Shown: positions 1-12,807, counted from the first letter of the stretch. The stretch: DNA of 64,000 nucleotides from Notamacropus eugenii (GCF_028372415.1 NC_092878.1:25830903-25894902); one strand, 5' to 3'. Numbers and translations: made by a program. Notes: generated by a model from the sequence alone, not told the origin.

Positions 1-559
1 GATAATGGTATACATGAGAAAATAGTGTGAGGATCTGACAGAGGATGGGATATGACTAGGTTGACTTATGTCCAGAAATGCATGATGAGTAAAGGGAACC
101 AAACGCAAAGTAGTTGCTTTGTACATATGGGACCAATTTAGAGTAATTAAGCAGAGGCAGGAGGTCTGGTGGTTTACATTAAATAGCATCTTATGATTGA
201 GAAAGTACATTATACTTAGAACCATCTTCCTGCTTTTCACCTAAGAGATAACTATTTGCAAAACCTGGGCTACTTTACTATAGTTTTTAAAGCTTTGTCT
301 GTACTCTCCTGGAGTAAATCAAGTTATCATACTGTTCCTGTTTTAACTGAGGGTCTTTTGTGCAAAGTTGGAGTCCTTAATAATTAGAATGTAACACTTT
401 CTTCTTTTTCAAGCAGCACATTGTTCCTTCATTTTAAGTACGTCTGCATTTTTTACTATAATGATATCAATGTAGTATCAGGATTATTAGCCAGAAGAGT
501 TGAGTGTATTATAGTTACTTTAACTGTGAATGATTATTTGTTACTGTCTCTTATTATGA

Positions 560-1025
560 TTTTAAAAAATAAAAATACGATTGAATAATTGGGGGACAGG
601 ATAGGATAGAAGGAAGCATAGTGTTTCACAACATGACTATTATGGAAGTGTTTTACACAACCTACATGTATAACCTTTACTGAATTGCTTGCCTTCTCAA
701 TGAGAGTGAGTGAGGAGGGAAGAAGGGAGAGAATTTGGAACTCAAAGTTTTAAAAACAAATGTTAAAAAATTGTTTTAACATGCAACAGGGAAATAAGAT
801 ATACAGGCAATGGGGTATAGAAATTTATCATGCTCTTCAAGAAAGTAAAGGGGAAGGAGATAAGAGAGGGAGGTAACAAAAGGGAGGGCAGACTAGGAGA
901 AGGGGTAATCAGAATGCATGCCATCTTGGAGTGGAGGGAGGGGAGAGATGGGGAGAAAATTTGGAACTCAAAATTTTGTGGAAATGAATGTTGGAAACTA
1001 AAAATAAATAAAATTTTTTAAAAAT
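560..1025 (+). mobile_element. L1-type LINE 3' end fragment
   Basis: It resembles the marsupial L1 3' end: a tttacacaacctacatgtat-type segment, a gcttgccttctcaatgaga stretch, then agggagagaatttggaactc, repeated again near 955, and A-rich tails at about 770 and 1,010. It lies in an EIF2AK4 intron and is similar to 31,080-31,190. Confidence 0.6.
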
Positions 1026-1367
1026 ATGGTGCCCCTCTGGTAATGGAAACGATGCAGACCTTCTTGGTATGAGATTTTAAATGACTTGGAGGTTCTAAGA
1101 TATTCAGTGATCCACATTTTTAGTAATATTTCTTAATAAACAGTTATTACTAAATATTTTTATTTGAATAAGAAATTTGAAAATGTAAAAACAGAATGTT
1201 CATCAGATTTCAAGATGGTTCTCAGATTATCCTTTTCTTACGAGCTTGTCATTTCTGTGAGAGCATTATTTTTTTTTCCACTTCTGGTGAACAAATGTTT
1301 TAATTATGGTAGTTTGCCAAGTGTTTGCTGTATTTATTTGCTAATTCAAATATAATTATCCTCTTAG

Positions 1368-1421
1368 CCTACTTCTCCTAAGTTTCCAGAAGATTTTGAT
1401 GATGCAGAACATACAAAGCAG
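1368..1421 (+). CDS. EIF2AK4: EIF2AK4 exon, late kinase domain
   Basis: 18 codons in phase 0, reading PTSPKFPEDFDDAEHTKQ. The acceptor is ctcttag and the donor gtaatt. This is the segment before the last kinase helices (about human residues 957-974), differing from human at only a few positions as I recall it. It is too short to show as an open frame of its own and was found by splice sites and similarity. Confidence 0.93.
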
Positions 1422-2418
1422 GTAATTTTCAGATGCTTTAATTATAATGTCTTCAGTCTTGAGTTTTAATTGTTATTTTTCTTCTTCAATTAGTAATTTC
1501 TGCCAGTCATTCTCTTGTGTTCCTGGAACAAAGTAAAAAAGAAATACTGAAAGATAAAGCATTTAAAACATTATGAAATTTAAATACGTGATAAAAAAAT
1601 CCAGTGTTGGCATAGTGAATTAACAAGCTGCTGAATTCCTTTGTGCAGCTCTTTGTGCCTTGGAAGTACGGTTTGGACCCTAGACTTAACTGCTGCAGTG
1701 AAGAAGTGCTTTTACAGCTTTTTGTTTCAGATAAAACCTGGACTTTTGTAGGAAAGAAAAACATCATTTAAAATTTTAATTATGTTGAGTTTCAGATTTT
1801 AAATAGCTTAGTGAGAACAAAACAATGTGCAAGTTTCTGACAAGCTCATATTAGAGCATTTTCAAGTATAATTATGTTCATATATGAAACAACATTTATA
1901 ACATGTCACAGTTGAAGACTGAATGCCAGCTAACTTAAAAAAAGAACGATGTGGAAATTCATGTATTGTACATCAATTCATCTATTTCTTTCTAAGCTAA
2001 TTACGGATATACGTAACAGTTCCTGCAGTGATTCCTTCTCTTATTGCAAGGGAATGGGGTTTTTTTGTTTGTTTGTTTTGCTAAGGTTTGATCCACATTT
2101 TGGGGTGGGGGACAGCAGTCCTATGAAAATAGTGACTGAAACAGGTCAACAGCTTTCAACTTGGTAGCACTCTGCTACTTCTGACATGTTATTTGTTATG
2201 GTATTTATGTATTATGGCTAAGGGCTACACCAATAAAGAACTATTAGAAAAGTCATTAAAAATCCTGTTTACACTTTTATTAGCTAGGGTCATATATCGT
2301 ACTCATCTTCCTTAGTGTGTTTGAATTCATAAGTATATGTGAATTTCATACCTCTTACATTTCCTATTAAAAAACCAGACTCATTTTGTTATTTTTAAAG
2401 AAATTAATAAGACATTAA

Positions 2419-2545
2419 GAGGCAGTGTGGTGAAATGGATAAAAAGCTAGCCTCAGAAACCTGAGTTTACTTCCTGCTTCTCATTGCTCCTGTGTGATCC
2501 TCAGCAAGGAACTTAATCATTCACTGTCCCCAAGATCAGAAGTCA
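2419..2545 (+). mobile_element. tRNA-headed SINE fragment
   Basis: A tRNA-like head (gaggcagtgtggtgaaatgg) is followed by the accent motif of marsupial SINEs (cctgagtttacttcctgc, tgtgatcctcagcaagg). It is diverged and truncated. A second MIR-like piece lies at about 2,780-2,915. Confidence 0.55.
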
Positions 2546-2927
2546 GATGGAAGGTGCTCATCTACTTTGATGGAGGAAGTTCATTTCCTCTATCTCCCTA
2601 CACTAATGAAATGTGTGTGTGTATATGTGCATATAGCATAGGATCTTACTCAAATTAACAGGCTACTATCCCTAATGGAATTAGAAACAGAACCATGATT
2701 AATGACTATGCCAACTATTCTTCCCAGCTTATCTGTACTACGAACAAATGATAATTCTATCACTAGCATTGGAAAGATAATTAGTTATAAGACTTTGGAC
2801 ACTAGAATTTGAACAAATTGTTTCATCTTCATAGGCCTCGCTTTCCTTATCTATAAGACAAGATTACACTAGTCAATTAAGAAGATTCCTTCCAGGCCCA
2901 AGAATCTTTATTTTTAATATTTGTTAA

Positions 2928-3100
2928 ATACCCTTAAATCTATGGTCCTGAAGATAATCTTGCAGCTTTTAGTTTGAAGTGGTTTTTTTGTACTAAAGTG
3001 TACTGAATTGACTTAGCATTGTATAAAATTAGAAGATCACCTGGTAATTTCCCCTTAAGGAAACAATGTAGAATATGCAGGTAGTAGGACAGGATATCCT
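2928..3100 (+). repeat. Local direct repeat, copy A
   Basis: It shares about 150 aligned bases, roughly 85-90 percent identical by eye, with 5,121-5,312. The shared core includes agtttgaagtgg, tactaaagtgt, ctgaattgac and tagcattgtataaa. Copy A lacks an 18-bp stretch that copy B has. I do not recognise it as a known interspersed family. Confidence 0.8.
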
Positions 3101-4097
3101 ATGCAATGAAAAGAATTTTTTTTCCACGCATAAAAAAATTGGTAAAGCACTATCTATTTTGTTGGGAAAGCTAGCTTATTACTTCTATCAGTTTTCCACT
3201 GTGTAAATTTTCAGAAAATCTCATTAAATCAATTCAGCATGCCTGTTATAAAAATGCTTCCTCAGACTGCAAATGGCTAGCTGCAGTGATTCAATCTCAA
3301 TTCAAAACAACTGAATTTTAGTGGAAATGAGGAGCTGTTTACTTAATTACACTATGAAACTGTAAAATGCTTTGTGAACCTCTTCTGAGCATTAACTAAT
3401 GTTGCTTGTTCTTCAAAGGTAACGCTATCTCCCCATAAACAAAGGGAAAGTGCCCTGCAGAAAGGTGTGGATCCACACCAACTCCTTCTCTGAGCTTCTG
3501 TTTACTGCTGAACACCACTAACGTTCTGTAGGGTTGGAAAATGGGTGGCAGCATCACCAAGGGAAGGATGGCCCTGAAAATCTCAGTGCAGGCAGAAAGT
3601 GTCATGCCCCTATGGAGAAACCTAGAAACAAGATGGCTGGTTAAGCTTAAACTTTTGAAGTTTTAATTCTTTTCATACACCTAGAAGAATAGTAGCAAAA
3701 TTGAAGTCTATTGACACAGGCTGCTTTACCTGCTTTAGGAATTCCAGTAGCTATATTATAACATACAGTAATAAGAATATATCTTATTGTATGGAATTGA
3801 CACTTCTTTTGGTATCTTGATAGTGTTCAGAATGCCTTTAAGTGTTCTGGTCTTCTCTAATTGTTTTTATTGTGAAAAGTTTCAGAGGACATCCAGCATT
3901 TTAACAAATTACTATTTATAGAATTTATAAACAGTGAGATATGTGAAATGTAATTAATAATATACCAAAGGTTGCAAGAATCCCAGTTAAAAATCTGCTA
4001 AATGCAACAAAGATCTGTTTGGTGTGGCTTAGGTGAAAAAAAAAATTATCAGACATTAAAGGTACTTGTTCCTCATGTCCATGGGCTTTGATTGTAG

Positions 4098-4334
4098 AAA
4101 TCTGTCATTTCCTGGCTATTGAATTACGATCCTGCAAAGCGACCCACAGCCACCGAGCTACTCAAAAGCGAGCTGCTTCCTCCACCCCAGCTGGAGGAGT
4201 CAGAGCTGCACGAGGTTCTGCACCACACTCTGGCCAATGTGGACGGGAAAGCCTACCGGACCATGATGGGCCAGATCTTTTCCCAGCGTATCTCCCCTGC
4301 CATCGACTACACATATGACAGTGATATATTGAAG
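4098..4334 (+). CDS. EIF2AK4: EIF2AK4 exon, kinase C-terminus and start of HisRS-like region
   Basis: 79 codons in phase 0, starting KSVISWLLNYDPAKRPTA. The DPAKRPTA motif is kinase subdomain XI with its conserved Arg. After it come the LLKSELLPPP linker and the start of the HisRS-like domain (ISPAIDYTYDSDILK). The acceptor is attgtag and the donor gtgagt. It is the longest exon in the window. Confidence 0.97.
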
Positions 4335-5120
4335 GTGAGTTTAAAATCTGTGAATTTACAGTTCTCGTGCTACATATTTAACCCAACACAGGCTGGATTC
4401 AGGAAATTCTAAGTCATCTTGAACAGCACTAAATCAGATGGCTGTTGCTGAAAAAGTCCCTTAATAATAAGCATTAGCCCAAATACCCAGAGCTTAAAGC
4501 ATCTGCCCAGTTCTAATTCAAACTAAATAGTGGAGCTAAAATAACTCTAATGTACTAGGCCTATTTGCTCTTTGCACTTTTGGTTTGGTTTTCATGGAAT
4601 CGGTTTTGAGCATGAGTTTCTTTCCCATGTGCTGATATATGGAATAATAAAAAGAGAAATAGTGAGTATGGGGTCAATGTAGATTTTAGGAGCCACTTTT
4701 TTTTTCTTTTGCCTGTTAGTTTTAGAAAGCTATTTGCAAGAATCCTTTAATATCAGATGTATGTTTAAATAGATTTGTGTCCTTGTATATGCAGAAATGT
4801 TGGTCTGATGCTTTATTGGATATATATCCTGTTTGCCAAAGTGGTTTCTTAATTGCTTGTACTTAAGATTATATAGAGCCACAAAGGACCTTAGAGATCA
4901 CAAAGTCCAATACATGCAAATGACACTTTATTTTCTTCCCTTTATATTGGGTCACAGAGACCACCCAGCTTTCTGATTCTTCAAACCTATTCAGAAAAGT
5001 TTACTGAGCACCAACCTCATCCCACATTTTTATCAGGTTGCTTACATTCTTGAGTTTCTGCTTTGGTTTTATAGGGCATTATTAGACCTGCCTTTTCCCC
5101 ATGTTACTCCAGTTACTTCT

Positions 5121-5312
5121 GATATACCTTAAATATACATGGTCCTGACAGGAGTCTTTCAGCTTATAGTTTGAAGTGGTTTTTTTTTTGTACTAAAGTG
5201 TGCTGAATTGACGTAGCATTGTATAAATTAGAAGACCACATGGTAATTTCTCCTTAAAGTTTTAGATTCTAAATGGGAACAACATAGAATATGCAGAGAG
5301 TAAGATAGGATA
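5121..5312 (+). repeat. Local direct repeat, copy B
   Basis: This is the partner of 2,928-3,100, in the same orientation about 2.2 kb away. The two copies flank the exon at 4,098-4,334. Confidence 0.8.
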
Positions 5313-5399
5313 CATGTATCAGGGTGTTTTCCAGTTATTTGTTGGCATCTATGGGGCCTGAAATCACCCAAACATAGAAGTTTTCTCTACAACTATTGC

Positions 5400-6110
5400 C
5401 AGTCACCCACCCTGTAACATGAGAGAGGAAGAGGAAATCATGTTGCTATCACTCCTGGACTGTTGCAGTAGCATGCTGGTGGATCTCCCTGCTTCAGACC
5501 TCTCCTCACTCAAGCCCAAGTTCCACTTAGCTGTCGAAATGTTCTTAAAGTGTAGGTCTGACTATGTCATTCCCCTACTCAGTAAATTCCTTTGGCTCCC
5601 TCTCACCTCTAGGATCAAATATAAAATCTTCTGTTTGGCATTAAAAGCCCTTTATAGCCCACTCTTTTCCAGCCTTCTTACCTCTGCCCACGTACTCTGT
5701 GACCCAGGGACGCTGGCATCCTTGCTCTTCCTAGAACAAGTTGCTCTATTTCCCGACCCTGGGTAGGTTCACTGGCTGTCCTGTACACGTGGAGCACTCT
5801 CCCTTCTCATCTCCACCGCTTGATTTTCCTGCTTTCCTTCAAGACCCAGCTAAAATTCTACCTTCTACTTTCTTCCTTTCCCAGCAAAGAAAGACTTTCC
5901 TGTTCCACTTTAATTCTAGGGCTTCCCTCCCTTGATTTTTCCAATTTATCCTATATATGGCTTGGTTGTACATAGTTGTTTGCATGTTGTCTCCCCAATA
6001 GACTGGGGAGCCTCTTGACATATCAGGCATTATATTTTGCCTTTCTCTATATCTCATTGCTTAGCAAAGTATCGGGCACATAGTAGGCATTTAATAAGTG
6101 TTTACTGTCT
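5400..6110 (+). mobile_element. L2-like LINE 3' region
   Basis: It reads like the 3' part of an L2-type element: tctgactatgtcattccc, ttggctccctctcacc, tggagcactctcccttctc, gactggggagcctcttgac, and an end resembling gcacatagtaggcatttaat. It is degraded, with no intact frame. Confidence 0.7.
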
Positions 6111-6624
6111 GATTACCATCAGTATTGCTATTCTTGGAAGATTCCCTTCTGCCACCACTGTTACAGGATTTCCTTTCAAAGATTTCTCCTAGAGAACTAA
6201 CCCCCTAGGAAAGCAAGGAGAAGCAATTTGTGATCACAGGAATGGCCTCCATTATTCATAGTACCTCTGAGAATTGCAATAGCAAGATAATCTGTTTCCA
6301 TATTCTTGGTACCTGGCATCCAGATTGTCTTGGGCCTTGGCGTCTGGCAGTCCCTCAATGTAATCAAACTATGTGTTTCTGTGTAAGAGTTTTCCTTCGC
6401 TGTGCAGCATATGACCTCTGTTTAGAATAAAGATCATTATGAAACAAGTTAAAAGATGCTAGAACCTCCTTCCCTAAAGATGTTTAGAAATACGACTCTG
6501 AGACCTTGTTATTTGATCTTACAAATGTACACTATGATACCACCAACCAACTCATTATTCTTTTAGAGAGAGAAGCTGTTTTCCCTCTTGGAGTGGTACT
6601 TTAATTGTCTTGATTGTATTTTAG

Positions 6625-6700
6625 GGTAGCTTCTCTATCCGTACAGCCAAGATACAGCAGCATGTGTGTGAGACCATTATCCGCATCTTCAAGAGACATG
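6625..6700 (+). CDS. EIF2AK4: EIF2AK4 exon, HisRS-like domain
   Basis: 76 nt that open with GSFSIRTAKIQQHVCETIIR and end one base into a Gly codon completed by the next exon. The acceptor is ttttag and the donor gtgagt. It corresponds to the first helix region of the HisRS-like fold. Confidence 0.95.
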
Positions 6701-7165
6701 GTGAGTCCTTTTTTAATCTCATTTTGTTACCCTTCTTGCTTTTTCACTGTTAGAAAGTAGTGGCAGTGGATCTGAATAAAACCTAAATATACTTTTGTTT
6801 TCAAATCCAGTTATAGGTAATTGATATAACAGGTGAAATTTAAGCCCATTTTTATATTTCAGCTTTTTGAAGAGAAATTGATTTAAGAGAATAGCATCTT
6901 TGCTTTTAAAATAAAGTTGGATAATCACCGTTATAATTATGAGAGGACTGCTATGTCTCATTGTACATGAGTTCACTCTGTGTAGAATATGCAGAATAAA
7001 ATAGAAATTAATAATGACTTAGGAGCGGCACACAGGGATTAGTCTAACTTTTATAATGATCCCCAGTGACATAGCCTTAATTGTCTGGTTTATGTTTCAA
7101 TTTGAGTTGGTTCCTGGGGAGTATGAGAACTCAGTGGTTAATTACAGTTTGCCCGTTTGGTGCAG

Positions 7166-7287
7166 GAGCCGTCGAGTTGTGCACCCCACTGCTGCTTCCC
7201 CGAAATAGACAAATGTACGAGCACAGTGAAGCAGCCTTGTTCATGGACCACAGCGGAATGTTGGTGATGCTTCCCTACGATCTCAGG
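7166..7287 (+). CDS. EIF2AK4: EIF2AK4 exon, HisRS-like domain
   Basis: 122 nt containing LCTPLLLPRNRQMYEH and AALFMDHSGMLVMLPYDLR. It completes the split Gly codon of the previous exon. The acceptor is tgcag and the donor gtgagt. In true HisRS this region holds motif-1-like and neighbouring strands. GCN2 uses the fold to bind tRNA and not for aminoacylation (family knowledge). Confidence 0.97.
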
Positions 7288-8199
7288 GTGAGTTCAGGAA
7301 TGTTCTGTTTTTCAGGCTGGATTTTTACAACCTATGAATTTGTTACTGAATCTCATTAGAATTGGGTTGTTGGTTTGTTGGTTTGTTTTTAGCATTTCTC
7401 TTTTGTATACTAGAACTTTTGTTCCATACAGGTGGTTTATGTATCCATTGTTACCATTTCTTACATGACCTTCTTTGGTTTTAACTCTTCTTTAGAGAGA
7501 ATGAGTCAGAGTAAAGAGTGCTCTTGAAGTCCAAAAGATGCTTGGGCTCCAAGTCTTTTCAGCAGCCCAGAAATTAGTTGTGATAATGTAGACACTTGTG
7601 CCCATAGACTCTGGAGTATCCTTTCCTGGAGTCTGGACATCTAAACACCAACACATAACACTGACCAGAACACTAGTCATCTTGATAGTAATGACAGCAT
7701 GATGTGGCTGCATGAAATAAGGGAGTGTATATTATATTTCGCAGCAATTTTCCATTTTCTGACTTGACAGCATTTTAACTCAATTAAATCAATACAACAT
7801 CAGTGACTGTGCTAATTGGTTGCTATTTTTTTCTTAAGCCTGACCCTCTAGTTGTCTTCTTGGACACACTTTTGCTATTATAACTCCTAATTATTTAACT
7901 GATTCCCAAAATGCTGTTGTGACCAGCATTTCTTTACCATGCTGTGTGTCTGAGGCTGGGGATGAGAGGCAGCATGAAGGATTGTTTTTACAGAAGACTG
8001 AATTCTAGTTGTCATTTGTTAATCTTCCCAGTGCCTCAGTTTATCCAGTTCTCTATGTGGAGAAGCTGGAGTATTCAATAATTGTTAGTTGTGTTCCCAG
8101 CTTTCCAAGAGGTATTTGCTGAGCACCCCCTCTCTGAAAGATGCTAGTGCGTGAATTATCAGAGGAGCAAACGCTGAGCTCTACGCTGGCGTATTGTTA

Positions 8200-8292
8200 G
8201 CTTTTCTAGGGCAGGATTGTGTCATGTCGATCTTTGTGCCCTCGATGACTACACAGTGTAGGTGCTCCGCAATCATTTTTTGAATTGGATTG
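8200..8292 (+). mobile_element. L2-like 3' terminal fragment
   Basis: A short piece with tctagggcaggattgtgtc and a tail like gtgtaggtgctccgcaatc, the usual L2 3' end pattern. It is weak because of its length. Confidence 0.4.
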
Positions 8293-8459
8293 TGCGGATT
8301 CCCACAGTGAAAGAATTAGTTCAGAATTAGAACTCATAGCCAAATGGGGATAAACACACCCTGCCTACACTAACGCACTGAGACCTGGGGAACTGCTCAC
8401 CATCTTGCAGTGCCCTGAAAAATCTGAGTGCAGTTTTAAGCCCTAATAGATTAAATGCT

Positions 8460-8700
8460 GGGCAGCGGGGTGGTGCAGTGGAGAGAGCCAGGCCTGGAGT
8501 CAGGAAGAGTCTCAGCTTTCTGAGTTCAAATCCAACCTCAGTCAGTTAGTATCCTCGTGACCTGTTTGCCTCAGTTTCCTCATCTATAAAATAAGCTAGG
8601 AGAGGAAACAGTAAACCATTCTTTTCTCTTTGCCAAGAAAACCCCAAATGGGGTCACAGAGGCAGACACAACTGAAAAATGACTAAAGAACTTCAGCAAC
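8460..8700 (+). mobile_element. MAR1-type SINE (tRNA head, RTE-like body)
   Basis: Nearly full length. It has the head ggtggtgcagtggagagagc, then ctgagttcaaatccaacctc, cctcagtttcctcatctat, gccaagaaaaccccaaatgg and ggcagacacaactgaaaaat. This SINE class is one I associate with marsupials. Confidence 0.85.
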
Positions 8701-9963
8701 CTTAAATCAGCATCAGCTCACCTTGTGGTATGTCTGCTGTATTACAGGTGTTAGGTTATATGTTAATGAAATTTTTCTATACTCCTACAAGTACAGGGCC
8801 CCCAATTAATTTTTTTTTCTGTGCCTTGTCATTTTCTATAGCCAGTACTGACATTTTCCTGTGATTTTGTTGAACTCTGAAATTTTCCCTTTGTTTTCCA
8901 AATGCCACATCACATGTGAGGCATGATTTAAAAGAATCCAGCTGAGCAACTCTGTATATGCCTAACCTTTCTGCACTGCTCCCCATCACCAGTTTGTTTT
9001 TATTTAAATGTGGTTTTGTCATGAGATGGTCCTATTGGGGAGAATGGGTGGTAGTGATTGAGAAGTAATAGTGCATCAGTAAAATAAACAAAAGACATAA
9101 ATAAAATATTAAATAAATAATCAAAGAAGTTAATAAATAAGCTGCCCTGCCTTGGGCACAGCTTTATCCAGAACTGAACAAAGCACTGATTTGTGATCGC
9201 CACTTCTTTGGCTGATTTTTCATGTTATTTCTGTTTATCCCCTCTTTCTATAGAGTATAAATATAGGGAGTATTATTGTTATTTTAATGCTAATATTTAA
9301 TTAAATGGTGAGATAAAGATACTTGGGGTTTGATAAAGAAAGATATAAAAGAAAATAAGTGGCATGGTTATTGTTCAATTATATTTAAAATTGACTTTTC
9401 ATTCTCTAAATGCTGGCAGGGAAAAAAATGTTCAAAATTATAAGCAGCACTTACTTTCTATGTACTATTCACATATGAGAGGAAAATGCCTGGCTGCCTA
9501 TGCGGAATCTGACCCATATTATACTAATGCTACCCCCTGGGATAATTAATTTCTGGAAGATAATCTGAAAATAGCACATAATGTAGTTACTTATTTGTGG
9601 TTAGGTGGTTATAGTGGAGAATTTTTCAGGAGGGAATTTATTAAGGATTCCCTTGGAGAAATTCAGGAAAATTCCTACAAGGTACTAGATGCCTGTCATG
9701 GTTCAATTACTATAAATACCCCCACAGATCATCCATGAAAAATAATCTCACAGAAATCAGAATAACCGTGACACTGACTGTCAGCAAATATGAGTTTCCA
9801 TTTGATACAATCAAAATGTAGCTTGTTTCAAACATAAATACATACATAACATGATAACTGGTGACAGCATATCTGTCTTTTACTGATATTGTCACCAAAG
9901 CTTATGGAAGAGCATGGACTTTTAAGATGTTAATCTGAAAACATTTTTTGGTTATATTTTCAG

Positions 9964-10013
9964 ATTCCGTTTGCAAGATATGTGGCTAGAAATAATATCT
10001 CAAATTTGAAACG
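9964..10013 (+). CDS. EIF2AK4: EIF2AK4 exon, HisRS-like motif-2 region
   Basis: 50 nt that read IPFARYVARNNISNLK and end two bases into an Arg codon. The acceptor follows a ttttcag run and the donor is gtaaga. With the next exon it forms the K-R-Y stretch near the motif-2-like tRNA-binding site of GCN2. Confidence 0.95.
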
Positions 10014-10981
10014 GTAAGAAACTGGTGGAGGGAGTATTGTCTTTTCTGAACTACGTACAGTATCATAAAGAACTCAGCACTCAACTGTTGGGTTTGGAAT
10101 ACTCTTCAAAGGTTGACAGGACTGCCTTTCTCATAAGGAAGATTTGTGGTAATCAACTTCACTAGAGTTAACAGCAGTCTTTTCTGTGCTGTCAAGTATT
10201 CCTGAACTTCATCACTAATTATTTTCACAAATGGCTGTTTGTGAGCATATCTGGTCATAGGTGATTCTTTGTATAGCTTAATTTGAGGAATAGATGATAT
10301 CATGTCTAAAACTTCCTATTACAGGTAACTTTGGACAGAGAAACACTTAAAGTGAAGCCTAGTAAAAATCAACTTGAAACCTGGATGCTAGGGATCCATG
10401 TCTGTAGAGCACATTTAAGTAACAAGCAGAACCAAAGCTAACATATCCTCCTAAGACCCAGTGGCATTGCTGCTAATTTGGCATTTCATTTTATAAGCAC
10501 CATTCTTCACATGAAACCAAAGCATTTTAATGGAATTTTTTAATTCCTTTGTCCTGATATACTTTTGGCTACAAGTGAATGATAAATAAGAATGACATTT
10601 ATGGCTTCTCTCTGTGGGATATAAGCACTAAGAGATAATAAATGTTTTGCCATGGTAATATCTTCAGAGTAAAGTAACCAAGGTACACAAAGTTTGTCAG
10701 TGGTCAAATTGAATCAGAACATAGATCACATTTCAGCTCTGCACACAGTGAAGTCTACAAATGCATTTAACTTGGATTCAGCTGTAGATACTAGGCAAAA
10801 GCAAGAGAAAAAACTTGAATATTGTAGGGGGCATTCTTCATTAGCTTCATTCATTCACTTTAATGAGTGCATGCCTCAGCATGAACATGGAATAGGAAAG
10901 ATTGCTCTGCTTTCCCTTACATTGGCCTGATACTCCCCCCTGCCTCTCCTAGCGTGAACATCTCTCTTCAGTGTCATGAAG

Positions 10982-11069
10982 TATGATCCTAGAATCTCCT
11001 CCTCAGATCATTCCCATAGACAATCTATGATCCTAGAATCTCCTCCTCACATCATTCCCATAAACAATC
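10982..11069. repeat. 44-bp tandem duplication
   Basis: Two adjacent 44-bp copies (10,982-11,025 and 11,026-11,069) starting tatgatcctagaatctcc differ at about two positions. They lie inside the intron before 11,754. Confidence 0.9.
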
Positions 11070-11753
11070 TAGTTAATCAGGCTTTGCGGGGAGCAATGGA
11101 GAAAAACAACCATTTTGGCCATCCTAGCCTTCTTGATCTGCTAAAAGATGCCTGTTACCTTTCCTTTGAAATTCTTATGTCTTTTCTTTCCTCACAGTAA
11201 AGCAGAAAATAAGTAACAGTTATATGGTGTAAGATCCCTTTCACACTTAAGTGTGAAACCCTTTCAAGAATATTTTTACCTAGTCATCAGTTTTCCTATC
11301 AGCTAAGTCTTTACCTATTTTAGTTTTCTTCTATTTGAGTAGGTCTCTTTTATAACAGTTTATTTGAATGTCCTAAAAAATAAAATTTTCATTCAGTTGT
11401 TTCCAAATTCATCTGCTCTCTAAAACAAACTAGTCTTTCTTAAAGAGACCCAAGCCCTTCCTAAGCTGAAACTATTTAAAGATTGTCTCATACTTTGTAG
11501 GGATTCAAGGGTGATTTTTCTACTACATAGAATTTTCATCTTTAAGTCTTAACAGCTCATTTTTGACTATAGAACTTAACACCCTTCATTAAGATATGAC
11601 TACCGTACTGGCCATGGGGCCACACAACCCTAGTATCTTAATAAACACTTTACCAGTTGAGTTTTCTTACTCATTTCCTATGAATTTCTATACTATTTTT
11701 GTAAGCATTAGAGTACAGTAAGTAATCTTAGAACTTTGGGTTTCTTTCTCTAG

Positions 11754-11922
11754 ATACTGTATAGAACGTGTGTTCAGACCACGCAAGTTAGATCGCTGCC
11801 ATCCCAAAGAAATTCTGGAATGTGCCTTTGATATCGTCACTTCTACTAGCAACAGCTTTCTGCCCACTGCGGAAATAATCTACACCATATATGAGATCAT
11901 CCAAGAGTTTCCAGTGCTTCAG
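11754..11922 (+). CDS. EIF2AK4: EIF2AK4 exon, HisRS-like domain
   Basis: 169 nt. It completes Arg and then reads YCIERVFRPRKLDRCHPKE, ECAFDIVTSTSNSFLPTAE and IIYTIYEIIQEFPVLQ. The acceptor is tttctctag and the donor gtttct, where the +3 base is T rather than the usual purine. Conservation with human as recalled is very high. Confidence 0.97.
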
Positions 11923-12439
11923 GTTTCTTTCCATATTTTAATATACACTGATCTCTCATCCTATAGATTTCTTTTTTCCAGTAAATTAGTTATTGTTGAA
12001 TCAAATCTATAGTTCCTTAAGTTTATAGTAAATGCCAAGGTTTGGTAAACAGCATTCCACTGAAAGTGATTTGATGATATGACTTTTGATTCTAACTTGA
12101 AATTCTAATTATTGGGGGAGGATGGGAAGGGAGCAGAAGGATTCCTTTCCTGTAGTTTTTCCAAAGACCAAAATATAGACTAGCAGCACTGTGCGTTGTA
12201 CACATAAACATTAATACAAATGCAAAAATGAAATAATATATAATCCCTCTCCTTAAGGCACTTGACTCGTAGAAAGTTGATGGAACATTTACACTAAAAA
12301 CTTTGTTACAAGGTATAATGTGATGAATATAAGAAGACTGCACAGTACTGGAAAATCAGGTAAAGGAACAATTAAATGCCAAATTAACTAAGTGCTAAAT
12401 TAATGAAGTGTTAAAAAGGGAATCTTCAAAGTGAAAGTG

Positions 12440-12650
12440 GAGGCAAGGAGGGAGAGCAGAAAGAGCACTGAGCTTCATGTCAGGAGACCTGGATTTGAAT
12501 CTCTCATCTTCAGCATTTCCTAGCTCTGTGACTCAGAACAAGTCACAACCTATTTGAGCCTTAGGTTACTCATCTGTAAAATGAGGATGACAATGCCTAT
12601 AGTAGCTACTTTACAGGGCTGTTGTGAGGATGGTTTGCAAAGCCTTATAG
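12440..12650 (+). mobile_element. MIR-like SINE
   Basis: It contains gagcactgagcttcatgtc, ctggatttgaatctctc, tagctctgtgactcag and the tail tcatctgtaaaatgaggat followed by gggctgttgtgaggat, a standard MIR-like layout on the plus strand. Confidence 0.75.
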
Positions 12651-12807
12651 CACAGAGACAGTCTTGGTGCAGCACTGGGCTGTCAGACTCTAATAGAAAC
12701 CCTATGGGTAAGCATGACTTAGAAAACCACAAATTAACAGTTATCTGTGTTGTATTCTTATTTGACCAAATATTTTGAGGCACTTGGCTTGGTTGAGTTT
12801 GACACCT

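Noticed and set aside
4088..4412. Open frames extending beyond the EIF2AK4 exon at 4,098-4,334
   Set aside because: The tails run into intron sequence past a gtgagt donor, and the alternate frame is a shadow of the exon.
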